64,000 bases of DNA, taken from contig CAVYYX010000015.1 of the NCBI GenBank assembly GCA_963772825.1, positions 1 to 64,000 of the forward strand, written 5' to 3'. Position numbers and translations under genes: made by a program. The notes under the pieces are model-generated. The model did no database searches and was not told the DNA's origin. It worked only from the letters and a program-made list of their open reading frames with translations. Of the stretch, positions 50,399 through 59,705 are shown piece by piece (within the stretch, counting starts at the first letter, position 1; the number at the start of each line of letters is the position of its first letter). The stretch comes from Desertimonas sp963772825 (GTDB lineage Bacteria; Actinomycetota; Acidimicrobiia; Acidimicrobiales; Ilumatobacteraceae).

Positions 50399-52472
50399 GG
50401 AGGTCACCGGTCTCGAGCAGCTGGGTGAACGCCGCCTCGTCGATGATCGGCACGCCGTGCTGTTCGGCCTTCGACACCTTCGACGCACCAGGGCTGTCGC
50501 CGACGACGAGGGCGTAGGTCTTGGCGCTCACGCTGCCGGGGCTCGTGCCGCCGCGGGCGACGATCGCCTCGGTGGCGCCGTCGCGGCTGAACCCGGCGAG
50601 CGAGCCCGACACGACGACTGACTTGCCGGCGAGCGTCGGTGCCAGCTCCGGACCGCGGCGCTCGGGAGCCGCCCCGAAGTCGACACCGGCGGCGCGCAGC
50701 TTCTCGACGAACGCACGGTTGCCCTCCCGGTCGAACCACGTGCGGATCGACGAGGCGATCACCCCACCGACTCCCGCAACGGCGGCGAGGTCCTCGGCCG
50801 GAGCGTCGACCACCGCATCGAGGGTCCCGAACGTCGAGGCCAGCACGCCGGACGCCGACGGTCCGAGATGCTTGATGCCGAGGGCGGTGAGCAGGCGCGG
50901 TAACGGGCGGGTCCGCGACCCATCGATGTTGGCGACGAGCTTCTCGGCGCTGATCGTGGCGAACCCCTCGAGGCCGAGCAGCTGATCGACGGTCAGCCCG
51001 TAGAGATCGGCGGGATCCTCGACGAGTCCGTTGGCGATCAGCTGTCCGACCGTGCGGTCGCCGAGCCCCTCGATGTCCATCGCCCCCCGCGACGCCCAGT
51101 ACCCGATCCGAGCGTGGCGCTGGGCCGGGCACGACGGCTCGACGCAACGCCGGTCGGCCTCGCCCTCCAGGCGGACCAACGGGTTGCCGCACGACGGGCA
51201 CGTCTCCGGGAACGTCCACGGCTCGGCCCCGTCGGGACGCAGCGACAGGACCGGACCGACGACCTCGGGGATCACGTCGCCCGCCTTCCGGACGATCACC
51301 GTGTCGCCGGGGCGGACGTCCTTCGCCCGCACCTGGTCCTCGTTGTGCAGCGTCGCCATGCCGACCGTCGACCCGCCGACGAACACGGGGTCGAGCACGG
51401 CGAACGGCGTGGCCCGCCCGGTACGTCCGATCGACACCTGGATCTCCCGCAGCACGGTCGTGCGCTCCTCGGGCGGGAACTTGTAGGCGATCGCCCAGCG
51501 CGGGGCACGCGAGGTGAACCCCAGTCGCGCTCGCTGGTCCTCGTCGTCGAGCTTGACGACGACGCCGTCGATCTCGTAGTCGAGATCGTGGCGATGCTCC
51601 TCCCAGTGCTTGCAGTGGCCGAGCACGTCGTCGAGGGACGTGAACGTGCGCACCTCCGGATTGACGGGCAGACCGAGCGACCGGAGGAACTCCAGCGACT
51701 CCGTGTGCGTGGACAGCTCGGGACCACCCTCGAGCGCCCCGAGTTGGTACGACCAGAACGCCAGATCGCGCTGGGCCGTGATCGCCGGATCCTTCTGCCG
51801 CAGACTGCCCGCCGCCGAGTTGCGAGGGTTCACGAACGGCCGCGTTCCGGCCGCCGCCGCTGCCTCGTTGAGCCGCTCGAAGCTGGCCACCGGCATGTAC
51901 ACCTCGCCTCGCACCTCCAGCACGGCGGGGATCGCCACGCCGGCCGTGGCGTCGAGCTTGCGTGGAACCGCCCCGATCGTTGCCACGTTGGCCGTGACAT
52001 CTTCGCCGACGCGGCCGTCGCCGCGGGTCGCCGCCTGGCGGTACCGGCCGCCCTCGTAGCGGATGCTCATCGCCAACCCGTCGATCTTCAGCTCGCAGAC
52101 ATAGGTGACGGTCTCGTCGGGCAGCCCCCGGGCCACCCGGGCGCCCCACGCCTCGAGCTCCTCGCGAGTCATCGCGTTGTCGAGGCTCATCATCGGCTCG
52201 GCGTGGGTCACCGGAGCGAACAACGTGCTCGCCGTCCCACCGACGTCGGCCGCCAGCGGGTTGTCGAAGTCGACCTCCGGGTGGGCCTCGGCGAGCGCCC
52301 GCAACTCACGCACGAGGGCGTCGAAGTCGCCGTCGGAGATCTCCGGGTCGTCGAGCTCGTGGTAGCGCTGGTTGTGGTACCGAACGAGCTCGGCGAGCGC
52401 CACCAGCCGGGCGGCAGGATCGCCGGCCTCCGTCAGCTCATCTCCCTCACGCTGCTGGGCTCGCTTGCTCAC
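50394..52472 (-). CDS. ligA: NAD-dependent DNA ligase LigA
   Basis: 692 residues, full length. Domain order is normal: an Ia domain (YHNQRYHELDDPEISDGDFDALVRELRAL), the adenylation site YVCELKIDGLAMS with the catalytic lysine (KxDG), FVNPRNSAAGSLRQKDP, the OB-fold (VSIGRTGRATPFAVLDPV), a four-cysteine zinc finger (CPSCGNPL... CVEPSCPAQ), helix-hairpin-helix repeats and a C-terminal BRCT domain (LAGKSVVVSGSLAGFSRDGATEAI). It seals nicks in DNA during replication. The GTG start overlaps the preceding stop (GTGA), as in the mycobacterial arrangement with a MetE-like gene. Confidence 0.97.
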   Translation of the reverse strand: MSKRAQQREGDELTEAGDPAARLVALAELVRYHNQRYHELDDPEISDGDFDALVRELRALAEAHPEVDFDNPLAADVGGTASTLFAPVTHAEPMMSLDNAMTREELEAWGARVARGLPDETVTYVCELKIDGLAMSIRYEGGRYRQAATRGDGRVGEDVTANVATIGAVPRKLDATAGVAIPAVLEVRGEVYMPVASFERLNEAAAAAGTRPFVNPRNSAAGSLRQKDPAITAQRDLAFWSYQLGALEGGPELSTHTESLEFLRSLGLPVNPEVRTFTSLDDVLGHCKHWEEHRHDLDYEIDGVVVKLDDEDQRARLGFTSRAPRWAIAYKFPPEERTTVLREIQVSIGRTGRATPFAVLDPVFVGGSTVGMATLHNEDQVRAKDVRPGDTVIVRKAGDVIPEVVGPVLSLRPDGAEPWTFPETCPSCGNPLVRLEGEADRRCVEPSCPAQRHARIGYWASRGAMDIEGLGDRTVGQLIANGLVEDPADLYGLTVDQLLGLEGFATISAEKLVANIDGSRTRPLPRLLTALGIKHLGPSASGVLASTFGTLDAVVDAPAEDLAAVAGVGGVIASSIRTWFDREGNRAFVEKLRAAGVDFGAAPERRGPELAPTLAGKSVVVSGSLAGFSRDGATEAIVARGGTSPGSVSAKTYALVVGDSPGASKVSKAEQHGVPIIDEAAFTQLLETGDLP

Positions 52473-53536
52473 GGGTATCGATCATCGCACGACGAGACGG
52501 CGATCCGGCGGCCGATCTCGCGCACGGCGCGGCACACCCGCTCGGCGACCACCGGGGTGTGCAGCCCGAGACCGCAATGCGCCGTGACCATGCTGCGCCG
52601 CCGCACCAGTTCGGCGTCGATTCCCCGCTGTTCGAGCTGCGTCCACAGCTCCCCCAGCTCGCGCCACTGGCGATCCGCCGAGACGAACATCGGTCCGTCC
52701 GTCGGGACCACGCCCCAGGCGATCCGCCCGCCGCCCTCGAGGAACCTGGCCAGATAGCCGGCAGCGCCGGCCACCGCCGGCCGCGCCGGAATCGACAGCA
52801 GGTCAGGCCCGGCGGCGAGCAGCGATGCCACGTCGGCGTCGGCGCAGCAATGCACTCCGACCGTCGCAACGCCCGACACGCTGGCCATCGCCCCCGACAG
52901 CAGGTCGATCGCCGGGTCAGGAGCGATCGGGAAGCCAGGCTTGAACAGCTCGCCGAACCACGGCTCGTCGATGACCACGATCTGCGGAGATCGGGGCAGC
53001 GCAGCGGCGACGGCGACCGACAACGACACGATGTGCGAGCGGACCGCACGAGCCGCGACGGCGAAGGCCACGTCGTCCGCCAACCCGGCGCGCGTGAGCG
53101 CCACACCGAGCGTCACCGGTCCGACGAACTGCCACTTCACCGGACCATCGAGGCCGACCGCCACGGCGTGGTCGAGGAACCGTCGCAACCCGGAAAAGCT
53201 GTCGGTGGCGATGTCGGTGATCACCGGGGCGTAGGGATCGACGGCCGCTGGGTCGACGGCGATGCTGCCGTACTGGCCGGCGGCCACGCCGTTGATCCCG
53301 ACGAGCGCCTGGGCGATCATCCCTTCCGCCGGGCAGCGGCGAGGCAGCGACGGAATCGCCGGCACGTCGTATTCCATGACGGCGAAGCGCACGGCGTCGG
53401 CGACGGAACGGTGCGGGAGCGAGCCGACGCCGGTCGCCGAGCCCGGTCGCAGATCGGCCAGTCGCGGAACGCCCCGGGCGAGCACCCGGTGGGCGTTGGG
53501 CACAGCTGCGGGGAGGCGAGCCGTCGTCGTCACCAC
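52469..53536 (-). CDS. MetE/UROD-like TIM-barrel protein next to ligA
   Basis: 355 residues. GSATGVGSLPHRSVADAVRFAVMEY and VKWQFVGPVTLGVALTRAG match the C-terminal barrel of cobalamin-independent methionine synthase; VIDEPWFGELF, VGVHCCADADVASLLAAGPDLLSIPA has His and Cys positions similar to the zinc-binding residues, and TAHCGLGLH at the end supplies another His/Cys pair. It lacks the N-terminal MetE half, so it is not a full methionine synthase. An equivalent gene sits upstream of ligA in mycobacteria. A methyltransferase role is plausible but unproven. Its stop overlaps ligA. Confidence 0.8.
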   Translation of the reverse strand: MVTTTARLPAAVPNAHRVLARGVPRLADLRPGSATGVGSLPHRSVADAVRFAVMEYDVPAIPSLPRRCPAEGMIAQALVGINGVAAGQYGSIAVDPAAVDPYAPVITDIATDSFSGLRRFLDHAVAVGLDGPVKWQFVGPVTLGVALTRAGLADDVAFAVAARAVRSHIVSLSVAVAAALPRSPQIVVIDEPWFGELFKPGFPIAPDPAIDLLSGAMASVSGVATVGVHCCADADVASLLAAGPDLLSIPARPAVAGAAGYLARFLEGGGRIAWGVVPTDGPMFVSADRQWRELGELWTQLEQRGIDAELVRRRSMVTAHCGLGLHTPVVAERVCRAVREIGRRIAVSSCDDRYP

Positions 53537-53601
53537 TGCACCGCAGTCTGACCGATCGCGTCACGGTGGTTGCAGTCGGCCCGCCCCGTACAGTCGGCCG
53601 C

Positions 53602-54546
53602 GTGCCGGGCCGCACTGCAGGAGACGCCGCCAGTCGCTCCATCGAACGATCGTCTCGTCTGCCGGTTGTCAGCCACGTCGTGCTGTGGGGCGCGCGCATC
53701 TTCTGGCTCGGCGTCGCCGTCACGGGCGGGGCGGGGGTCGGGGCGGCGCTCGACGGGCACCGCCGCGCCGTCGAGGTCGCCGGAACCGCCGCGGCGTGGG
53801 CGGGCTGGGCGATCGGAGCGATCGCCCTGGCCGTCCCGAGCGTCGCCACGCTGACCGTCGCCCGGGTGACGATCCCGGCATCGGTCGTCGTCGCCGTGGC
53901 GGTGGTCATCGACGGCGCTGAGCCGGGTCAGGCGATCGCCTTGCTGGCGCCCGCCCTGCTGTGCACCACGTTGGTCGGCAGTGCGGAGTTCGGACGTGCC
54001 TACCTGCAGGCGTCGGCCTACGGTGCCGAGGCCCGCTTCGGCCTGCGCCCTCCGATCGGCTATCTGCTGGCATGTGTCGCCTCGTGGCTGCCGACCGTCG
54101 TCGCCCTGGTGCTCGTGCTGCCAGCCCTCGCGGGTCGAGCCTGGGTGCTCGGCATCGCCTCGCTGGCGGTCGGCGCAGGCGGGTTGGCGCTGCTCCCGCG
54201 GCGCTGGCATCAACTGTCGCGACGCTGGCTCGTCCTCGTCCCCGCCGGCCTCGTCGTCCACGATCCGGTGGTCCTCGCCGACACGCTGATGATGCCCCGT
54301 CGCACGATCGCCGGGGTCGGCCTCGACGACCTCGGCGCGGCATCCCAGACGGCCGCCGACCTCACCGGCCCGACCCCTGGTTTGGCGGTCGAGATCCGCC
54401 TCGCTCAACCCGTCGACGTGCTGCTCGCCCCGACCTCGACGCACGGCGACGTCACGAAGAGCCACGCCACCGCCCTCGTGGTGTCACCGACCCGGCCCGG
54501 GGCGGTGGTCAGGGCGATGGCCGGGGCCGGCTATCCCACGGGGTGA
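53602..54546 (+). CDS. Hypothetical polytopic membrane protein
   Basis: About 314 residues with five or six membrane helices (VVLWGARIFWLGVAVTGGAGVGAAL, WAGWAIGAIALAVPSVATLTV, ASVVVAVAVVI, AIALLAPALLCTTLVGSAEF, YLLACVASWLPTVVALVLVL, and VLGIASLAVGAGGLALL) and a soluble C terminus with the motif RRWHQLSRRWLVLVPAGLVVHDPVVLADTLMMPRRTIAGVGL. No function was recognised. The GTG at 53602 lies 7 nt after a TACAGT box, giving a leaderless start; an earlier GTG at 53566 is upstream of that box. It precedes iscS by 27 bp. Confidence 0.72.
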   Translation: MPGRTAGDAASRSIERSSRLPVVSHVVLWGARIFWLGVAVTGGAGVGAALDGHRRAVEVAGTAAAWAGWAIGAIALAVPSVATLTVARVTIPASVVVAVAVVIDGAEPGQAIALLAPALLCTTLVGSAEFGRAYLQASAYGAEARFGLRPPIGYLLACVASWLPTVVALVLVLPALAGRAWVLGIASLAVGAGGLALLPRRWHQLSRRWLVLVPAGLVVHDPVVLADTLMMPRRTIAGVGLDDLGAASQTAADLTGPTPGLAVEIRLAQPVDVLLAPTSTHGDVTKSHATALVVSPTRPGAVVRAMAGAGYPTG

Positions 54547-54573
54547 CCGGCGAAGCGGCTCTAGCCTGGCGGG

Positions 54574-55722
54574 GTGACCGAGCAGCTCGTGTACCTCGAC
54601 CATGCGGCGACCACGCCGATGCGTCAGGTCGCGATCGACGCGATGGTGCCGTTGCTCGCCGATGGCTACGCCAATCCGAGTGGCGCCTACCGGTTCGCCC
54701 GCCAGGCCCGCCGGGCGGTCGACGACGCCCGTGACCGCATCGCCGCTGTCGTCGGCTGCCTGCCGGGCGAGGTCGTGTTCACGAGCGGCGGCACCGAGAG
54801 CGACAACGCGGCGATCGCCGGAGCGGTGTGGCGGCACGGAGGCGTGCCGGTGTGCGCGGCGTCGGAGCATCACGGCGTGCTCAACGTCGTCGAGCGCCAC
54901 GACGGGCGGGTCGTCGGCGCCGATCGCTACGGGCGCACCGACCTCGACGAGCTCGCCACCGCGATGGGCGACGACGTGGCGATCGTGTCGGTGATGGCGG
55001 TGAACAACGAGGTCGGCTCGATCAACGACCTCGCTGCGGCCGCCGACGTCGTCCGCCGGTCGGCGCCGTCCGCCTTGCTGCACACGGATGCGGTGCAGGC
55101 GGCGTGCTGGCTCGACCTTCGCCAGCTCTGGCCACACGTCGACCTGATGTCGCTCAGTGCCCACAAGTTCGGCGGACCGAAGGGGGTCGGTGCGCTCATC
55201 GTCCGCAAGGGCGTGACCATCGATCCGCTGCTCGTCGGCGGCGGACAGGAACGTGACCGACGGAGCGGGACGCACAACGTGCCAGGGATCGTCGCGATGG
55301 CGGCGGCTCTCGGCGCCACCGACGTCGAGCGGCTCGACGAATGTGCGCGCATCGCCGTGCTTCGCGATCGGTTGATCGGCGGCCTGCTCGACACCGTCGC
55401 CGACGTCCGCGAGACGGTTCCGGCCGACGTCAAGGTCGCCGGTGGGGCGCACGTCTGCGTCGACGGCATCGAGAGCGAGTCGCTGCTGTTCCTGCTCGAC
55501 GAGGAGGGGCTGTGCGCCTCGGCAGCGTCGGCGTGCGCCAGCGGGGCGATGGAGCCGTCGCACGTCCTCGCAGCGATGGGCGTCGAGCCGCGCTGGGCGG
55601 GCGGTGCGCTGCGGATGACGCTCGGTCGAACGACCACCGAGGCCGACGTCGAACGCGCCATCGACATCCTCGCCGCGGCGATCACCAAGCTGCGCGCTCG
55701 CGCTCCCGAGGCAGTCCGATGA
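54574..55722 (+). CDS. iscS: Cysteine desulfurase (IscS/NifS family)
   Basis: 382 residues. PLP fold type I with YLDHAATTPMRQVAIDAM, VVFTSGGTESDNAAIAGA, LLHTDAVQAACWLDL, MSLSAHKFGGPKGVGALIVRKG (PLP lysine) and CASAASACASGAMEPSH with the catalytic cysteine. It supplies persulfide sulfur for tRNA thiolation (through MnmA next door) and for iron-sulfur clusters. The GTG lies 6 nt after TAGCCT (54562-54567), so the message is probably leaderless. Order iscS-mnmA is conserved in actinobacteria. Confidence 0.94.
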   Translation: MTEQLVYLDHAATTPMRQVAIDAMVPLLADGYANPSGAYRFARQARRAVDDARDRIAAVVGCLPGEVVFTSGGTESDNAAIAGAVWRHGGVPVCAASEHHGVLNVVERHDGRVVGADRYGRTDLDELATAMGDDVAIVSVMAVNNEVGSINDLAAAADVVRRSAPSALLHTDAVQAACWLDLRQLWPHVDLMSLSAHKFGGPKGVGALIVRKGVTIDPLLVGGGQERDRRSGTHNVPGIVAMAAALGATDVERLDECARIAVLRDRLIGGLLDTVADVRETVPADVKVAGGAHVCVDGIESESLLFLLDEEGLCASAASACASGAMEPSHVLAAMGVEPRWAGGALRMTLGRTTTEADVERAIDILAAAITKLRARAPEAVR

Positions 55723-55816
55723 GCGAGCGCAGCGAGCTCCAGAATTACGGCGCTTCTAGCTCAATGGTGCACCGCCCGTCGCGTCCCACGGTCAAGCACA
55801 CGGCCATGGTGCGCCA

Positions 55817-56860
55817 GTGAGCAAGGTGATGGTGGCGATGAGCGGCGGTGTGGACTCGTCCGTCGCCGCCGCCCTGCTCGCTCGAGACGGCCACGACGTC
55901 GTCGGCGTGACGATGCGCCTGTGGGGCGGCGAGAGCGACACCGGGTGCTGCAGCGTCTCCGACGTCGACGACGCCCGGCGGGCGGCCGACGCCCTCGGTG
56001 TCGAGCACCTCGTGTTCAACTTCACCGAGGACTTCGACACCCATGTCGTCGCCCCGTACGTTGCGGCCCATCGCTCGGGGACGACGCCGAACCCGTGCAT
56101 CGAGTGCAACCGCCGGGTGAAGTTCGCCCGCCTCGCCGAGCGGGCGACGCAGCTCGGCTTCGACGCCGTCGCCACCGGCCATCACGCCCGCATCGGGCGC
56201 CGCGGAGACCGCTACACCCTCGAACGCGGCGCCGACCGCGAGAAGGACCAGAGCTACGTCGTGCACATGCTCGGCCAGGACGATCTCGCCCGCACGCTGT
56301 TTCCGATCGGTTCGCTGACCAAGCACGACGTCCGGCGCATGGCGGCCGAGCTCGGCCTGCGCACGGCGACGAAGCCGGACAGCCAGGACGTCTGTTTCAT
56401 CACGACCACCGGTGGACGCGAGGACTTCCTCGGACGGCGGATCCCGTTCACGCCAGGGCGGGTGGTGGACTCCGACGGAGCGGTGGTCGGCCAGGCCCCG
56501 GCGATCGAGCTGGTCACCGTGGGCCAACGCAAGGGCCTCGGGCTCCCCGGCGGAGGACCGAAGCGCTACGTGCTCGCCGTCGACAGGGCGGCGGCGACGA
56601 TCACGGTGGGCGACGAAGCCGAGCTGCTCGACGACTCGCTCGCCATCGACGCCCCGACGTGGGTCGATGGGCCCGTCGAGGGCGACGTGCTCGTGCAGAC
56701 GAGCGCCCACGGCACGCCCCATCCGGCGACGGCCGAGCCCGCCGCCGGGTCGCTGCGCATCCGCTGGGCCGAGCCCCAGCGACGTGTGGCCGCCGGTCAG
56801 AGCGTCGTCCTCTACGACCTCGACGATCGCTGCGTCCTCGCCGGCGGCATCGCCGCCTGA
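55817..56860 (+). CDS. mnmA: tRNA-specific 2-thiouridylase MnmA
   Basis: 347 residues. The PP-loop VAMSGGVDSSVAAALLARDGHDVVGVTMRLWGG starts the protein; TPNPCIECNRRVKF holds the first catalytic cysteine and KPDSQDVCFITTTGG the second; GQRKGLGLPGG and RWAEPQRRVAAGQSVVLYD mark the C-terminal barrels. It inserts sulfur at position 2 of wobble uridine in certain tRNAs, using sulfur from IscS. The GTG start gives MSKVMVAMSGG. Confidence 0.96.
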   Translation: MSKVMVAMSGGVDSSVAAALLARDGHDVVGVTMRLWGGESDTGCCSVSDVDDARRAADALGVEHLVFNFTEDFDTHVVAPYVAAHRSGTTPNPCIECNRRVKFARLAERATQLGFDAVATGHHARIGRRGDRYTLERGADREKDQSYVVHMLGQDDLARTLFPIGSLTKHDVRRMAAELGLRTATKPDSQDVCFITTTGGREDFLGRRIPFTPGRVVDSDGAVVGQAPAIELVTVGQRKGLGLPGGGPKRYVLAVDRAAATITVGDEAELLDDSLAIDAPTWVDGPVEGDVLVQTSAHGTPHPATAEPAAGSLRIRWAEPQRRVAAGQSVVLYDLDDRCVLAGGIAA

Positions 56861-56863
56861 GCG

Positions 56864-57604
56864 ATGGAGGGATACCGGCCCGACTCCTATGGCGATCGCA
56901 TCGCCGACGTGTACGACGAGCTGTTCGGCGACATCAGCGACGTGCCGGCCACCGTCGGCTTCCTCGACTCGCTGCTCGCTGCGCGGCCGGCGAAGGTCCT
57001 CGAGCTGGCCGTGGGGACGGGCCGCCTGGCGATCCCCCTTGCCGCAGTGGGGCACGACGTCACCGGCATCGACGTCAGCATGGAGATGCTCGCACGATTG
57101 CGTGACGTCGACGCCGGCCAGCAGGTGACGGTTGTTCATGGCGACATGGTCGACGACCTCCCGTCGGGGCCCTTCGACCTCGTGTTCGTCGCCTTCAACT
57201 CGCTGTTCATGCTCACCGAGCCGTCCCGCCAGGCGACCTGCTTCCAGGCCGTCTCCGACGTGCTCTCGGCAGGCGGTGTCTTCGTCGTCGAGGCCTTCGT
57301 GCCGTGGGACCCACCGCGCCCCGGATCCCATGTCGAAGTCCGCTCGATGACGACCGACCGGGTCGTTCTCGTGGCCAACCTCACCGATCCCGAGGCGCAA
57401 CTGGTCAGTGGGCAGTTCGTCGAACTCGTCGATGGCCAGCCCGTGCGCCTCCGCCCGTACGTGTTGCGGTGGTCGCGACCGAGCGAGCTCGACGAGTGGG
57501 CGACGGCCGCCGGGCTGCGCCTCGCCGAGCGTCACGCCGACGTGGAGGGCGCGCCGTTCACGGACGAGTCGCCGTTCCACGTGAGCGTGTATCGCAAGCC
57601 CTGA
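56864..57604 (+). CDS. Class I SAM-dependent methyltransferase
   Basis: 246 residues. DSYGDRIADVYDELFGD, the SAM motif KVLELAVGTGRLAIPLAAVGHDVTGIDVS and FDLVFVAFNSLFMLTEPSRQATCFQAVSDVLSAGGVFVVEAFVP define a Rossmann methyltransferase. It starts 4 bp after mnmA and is co-transcribed with it. The substrate is unknown; the C-terminal domain with LRPYVLRWSRPSELDEWATAAGLRL is the usual small-molecule type. It is not clearly a tRNA methyltransferase. Confidence 0.85.
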   Translation: MEGYRPDSYGDRIADVYDELFGDISDVPATVGFLDSLLAARPAKVLELAVGTGRLAIPLAAVGHDVTGIDVSMEMLARLRDVDAGQQVTVVHGDMVDDLPSGPFDLVFVAFNSLFMLTEPSRQATCFQAVSDVLSAGGVFVVEAFVPWDPPRPGSHVEVRSMTTDRVVLVANLTDPEAQLVSGQFVELVDGQPVRLRPYVLRWSRPSELDEWATAAGLRLAERHADVEGAPFTDESPFHVSVYRKP

Positions 57605-57680
57605 CTCCGTCGCCTGCCCACACTGCGAGAATTAGGTGCACCAGTTTGGTACTCGTGTGGTCGTATCCTGATCTGTAGCT

Positions 57681-58673
57681 GTGAGACAGATGCGCTTGAA
57701 CCCGCTCAACGGCCGATGGGTCACCATCGTCTCGGACCGCGCCCATCGTCCCCGCGACTTCGCCCCTCGCCAACCGGCCATCGAAGCCGCCCCTGCCCGG
57801 CCGTGCCCGTTCTGCCCGGGCAACGAGGACGCCACGCTCCCCTCGCTCGACGCCGTCGAGGCCGACGGCACGTGGGAGATGCGTGTGATCCCCAACCTCT
57901 ACCCGGCGTTCGGTGGCGGCAACGGTTTCGTGGTCCACCACGTCGGCCCGGTGCACGTGATCGCGGAAGCAACGGGCACGCACGAGGTCTTCATCTATTC
58001 CCGCGACCACCAGGGCGGGCTCGCCGACCTCGACGACGAGCAGGCGGGCGAGTTCATGCAGGCGCTCAAGCGGCGCCTCGACGCGCACGCCGCGGCCCCC
58101 GGAGTGCGCTACACGCAGGTCATCGTCAACCATGGGCGGGAGGCGGGCGCCTCGCTGGTCCATCCCCACGCCCAGATCCTCGGGCTGCCGTTCGTGCCCA
58201 CCGAGGTCCTCGACGAAGAGCGAGCGTTCGCCCGCTTCGCCGGCGGGTGCGTGATCTGCACCACGATGGAGGCCGAGGAGCAGAGCGGCGACCGCGTCGT
58301 CTTCACCGACGCCGACGTGGTGTGCGTCGCACCGTTCTGGAGCGGTGCGCCCTACGAGCTGTTGCTCATGCCCCGCCGCCACGAAGGCCACCTGCAGGCC
58401 GCCGACGACGACAGCCTCGAGGCGATGGGCCGAGCGATCCGCGACGTCGTCGCCGAACTCAACTCGACCCTCGGCGACGTCGCCTACAACCTCGGCATCC
58501 ACAGCGCGCCGCACGAGCACGCCGGCGAGTACCACTGGCACGTCCACCTCTGGCCGAACCTCGTCACCCAGGCGGGCTTCGAGCGCGGCACCGGCGTGAT
58601 GATCAACGTCGTGCCCCCCGAGGACGCCGCCGCCCGCCTCCGCGTCGCCCACGCCGGCGCCGCCGCCGTCTGA
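57681..58673 (+). CDS. galT: Galactose-1-phosphate uridylyltransferase GalT
   Basis: 330 residues. HIT-like fold with zinc site PCPFCPGNE, RVIPNLYPAF, GTHEVFIYSRDHQGG, the active-site QVIVNHGREAGASLVHPHAQILGLPFVP (HPHxQ nucleophile), and YHWHVHLWPNLVTQAGFERGTGVMINVVPPEDAA. It exchanges UMP between UDP-glucose and galactose 1-phosphate; related enzymes act on other sugar phosphates. The start MRQMRLNPLNGRWVTI is standard. No galK or galE lies nearby. Confidence 0.9.
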   Translation: MRQMRLNPLNGRWVTIVSDRAHRPRDFAPRQPAIEAAPARPCPFCPGNEDATLPSLDAVEADGTWEMRVIPNLYPAFGGGNGFVVHHVGPVHVIAEATGTHEVFIYSRDHQGGLADLDDEQAGEFMQALKRRLDAHAAAPGVRYTQVIVNHGREAGASLVHPHAQILGLPFVPTEVLDEERAFARFAGGCVICTTMEAEEQSGDRVVFTDADVVCVAPFWSGAPYELLLMPRRHEGHLQAADDDSLEAMGRAIRDVVAELNSTLGDVAYNLGIHSAPHEHAGEYHWHVHLWPNLVTQAGFERGTGVMINVVPPEDAAARLRVAHAGAAAV

Positions 58674-58683
58674 AGCCGTCTGT

Positions 58684-58983
58684 TCAGAGTTGGCGAAGTA
58701 GTGCCGTCGTCAGCGCAGCGGCGCCGACCACGACGATGAACGGGGCCCGGCGCCAGGCGAGCACGATGGCCACGGCGATGCCTGGCAGGCGCTCGTCGAT
58801 CACGAGGTCCTGACCCGTCGACAGCGTGCCCTGCACGACGAGGGCGCTGAGCAGCGCCGCCGGTACGAGGGCGAGGCACCGATCGAGGGCCGCCGGCAGG
58901 CGCCGTGAGCCGATCACGACGAGGCCGAGGAACTTGAAGGCGTAGGCCCCGGCGGCCAGCCACAGGACAAGCGACCAACTCAC
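58684..58983 (-). CDS. azlD: Branched-chain amino acid exporter small subunit AzlD
   Basis: 99 residues with about four helices: WSLVLWLAAGAYAFKFLGLVVIGSRRLPAAL, LALVPAALLSALVVQGT, LPGIAVAIVLAW and PFIVVVGAAALTTALLRQL, as in the AzlD partner of AzlC. The GTG start overlaps the azlC stop (GTGA), so the two subunits are coupled. The pair exports branched-chain amino acids or analogues, an apt neighbour for a window rich in their biosynthesis. Confidence 0.88.
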   Translation of the reverse strand: MSWSLVLWLAAGAYAFKFLGLVVIGSRRLPAALDRCLALVPAALLSALVVQGTLSTGQDLVIDERLPGIAVAIVLAWRRAPFIVVVGAAALTTALLRQL

Positions 58984-59705
58984 ATCAACACCGGCTCGTC
59001 CGGTAGGTCGTCGGCGTGTGCCGCGTCCGGGGTCGGAAGACCGACCAGCACGGCGGCCGAGGCGCACAGGATCGGCACGCCCACCGGTGTGAAGGGAATC
59101 AGCACGAGGCAGATCGCCGCACCCAGGATCGCAGCGATCAGCCCGAGGCGGTGGCGCAGGTGCGGCGCGACCATGGCGACGAACCCGGCCGGGAACGCCA
59201 CGTCGAGCCCGAACGTCGCCGGGTCGATGGCCGAGCCGACAACCGCCCCGACGAGGGTGGCCACGTTCCAGCAGACGTACACCGCGATCCCGGTGATCCA
59301 GAAGGCGTGGCGCTTGGCGACCGGATCGGGCTGCGCACTGGCCATCGCCGTCGACTCGTCGATCGTCAACTGGGCGGCCAGCGCCCGATGGGCGAGCGAC
59401 CCGCTGATGACCCGCGACATCGCCAGCCCGTACACCGCGTTGCGAGCCGCGAGGACCATCGCCCCTCCGAGGGCGGCGGACGTCGTGCCGCCGAGGGCGA
59501 CGACGCTGACCGCGCTGAACTGCGAGGCCCCGGTGAACACGAGCAGCGACATGACGCACGCCTGGGCGACCGAGCCGCCGGCGGCGACGGCGCCGACGCC
59601 GAACACGAAGCCGAACACTCCGACCGCGGCGCCGAGCGTGATCGAGGCCGACACCACCTCGCGGCGGGCGGCCGTCGGATCTGGCGTCGAGGAGCGGTCA
59701 GCCAC
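58980..59705 (-). CDS. azlC: Branched-chain amino acid exporter large subunit AzlC
   Basis: 241 residues. It has ITLGAAVGVFGFVFGVGAVAAGGSVAQACVMSLLVFTGASQFSAVSVVALGG, the AzlC/YgaZ signature, then ARNAVYGLAMSRVISGSL, LTIDESTAMASAQPDP and five or more further helices. The GTG at 59705 is preferred because it gives the expected N terminus and overlaps the preceding gene by 8 bp; the longer frame is an antisense reading of that gene. Confidence 0.9.
   Translation of the reverse strand: MADRSSTPDPTAARREVVSASITLGAAVGVFGFVFGVGAVAAGGSVAQACVMSLLVFTGASQFSAVSVVALGGTTSAALGGAMVLAARNAVYGLAMSRVISGSLAHRALAAQLTIDESTAMASAQPDPVAKRHAFWITGIAVYVCWNVATLVGAVVGSAIDPATFGLDVAFPAGFVAMVAPHLRHRLGLIAAILGAAICLVLIPFTPVGVPILCASAAVLVGLPTPDAAHADDLPDEPVLM

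Noticed and set aside
55747..55820. tRNA-like stretch (GGCGCTTCTAGCTCAATGGT with a matching GCGCC end)
   Set aside because: It has a D-arm-like TAGCTCAATGGT and ends that could pair, but no T-loop, a broken D stem and an 8-nt anticodon loop; it also runs into the mnmA start.
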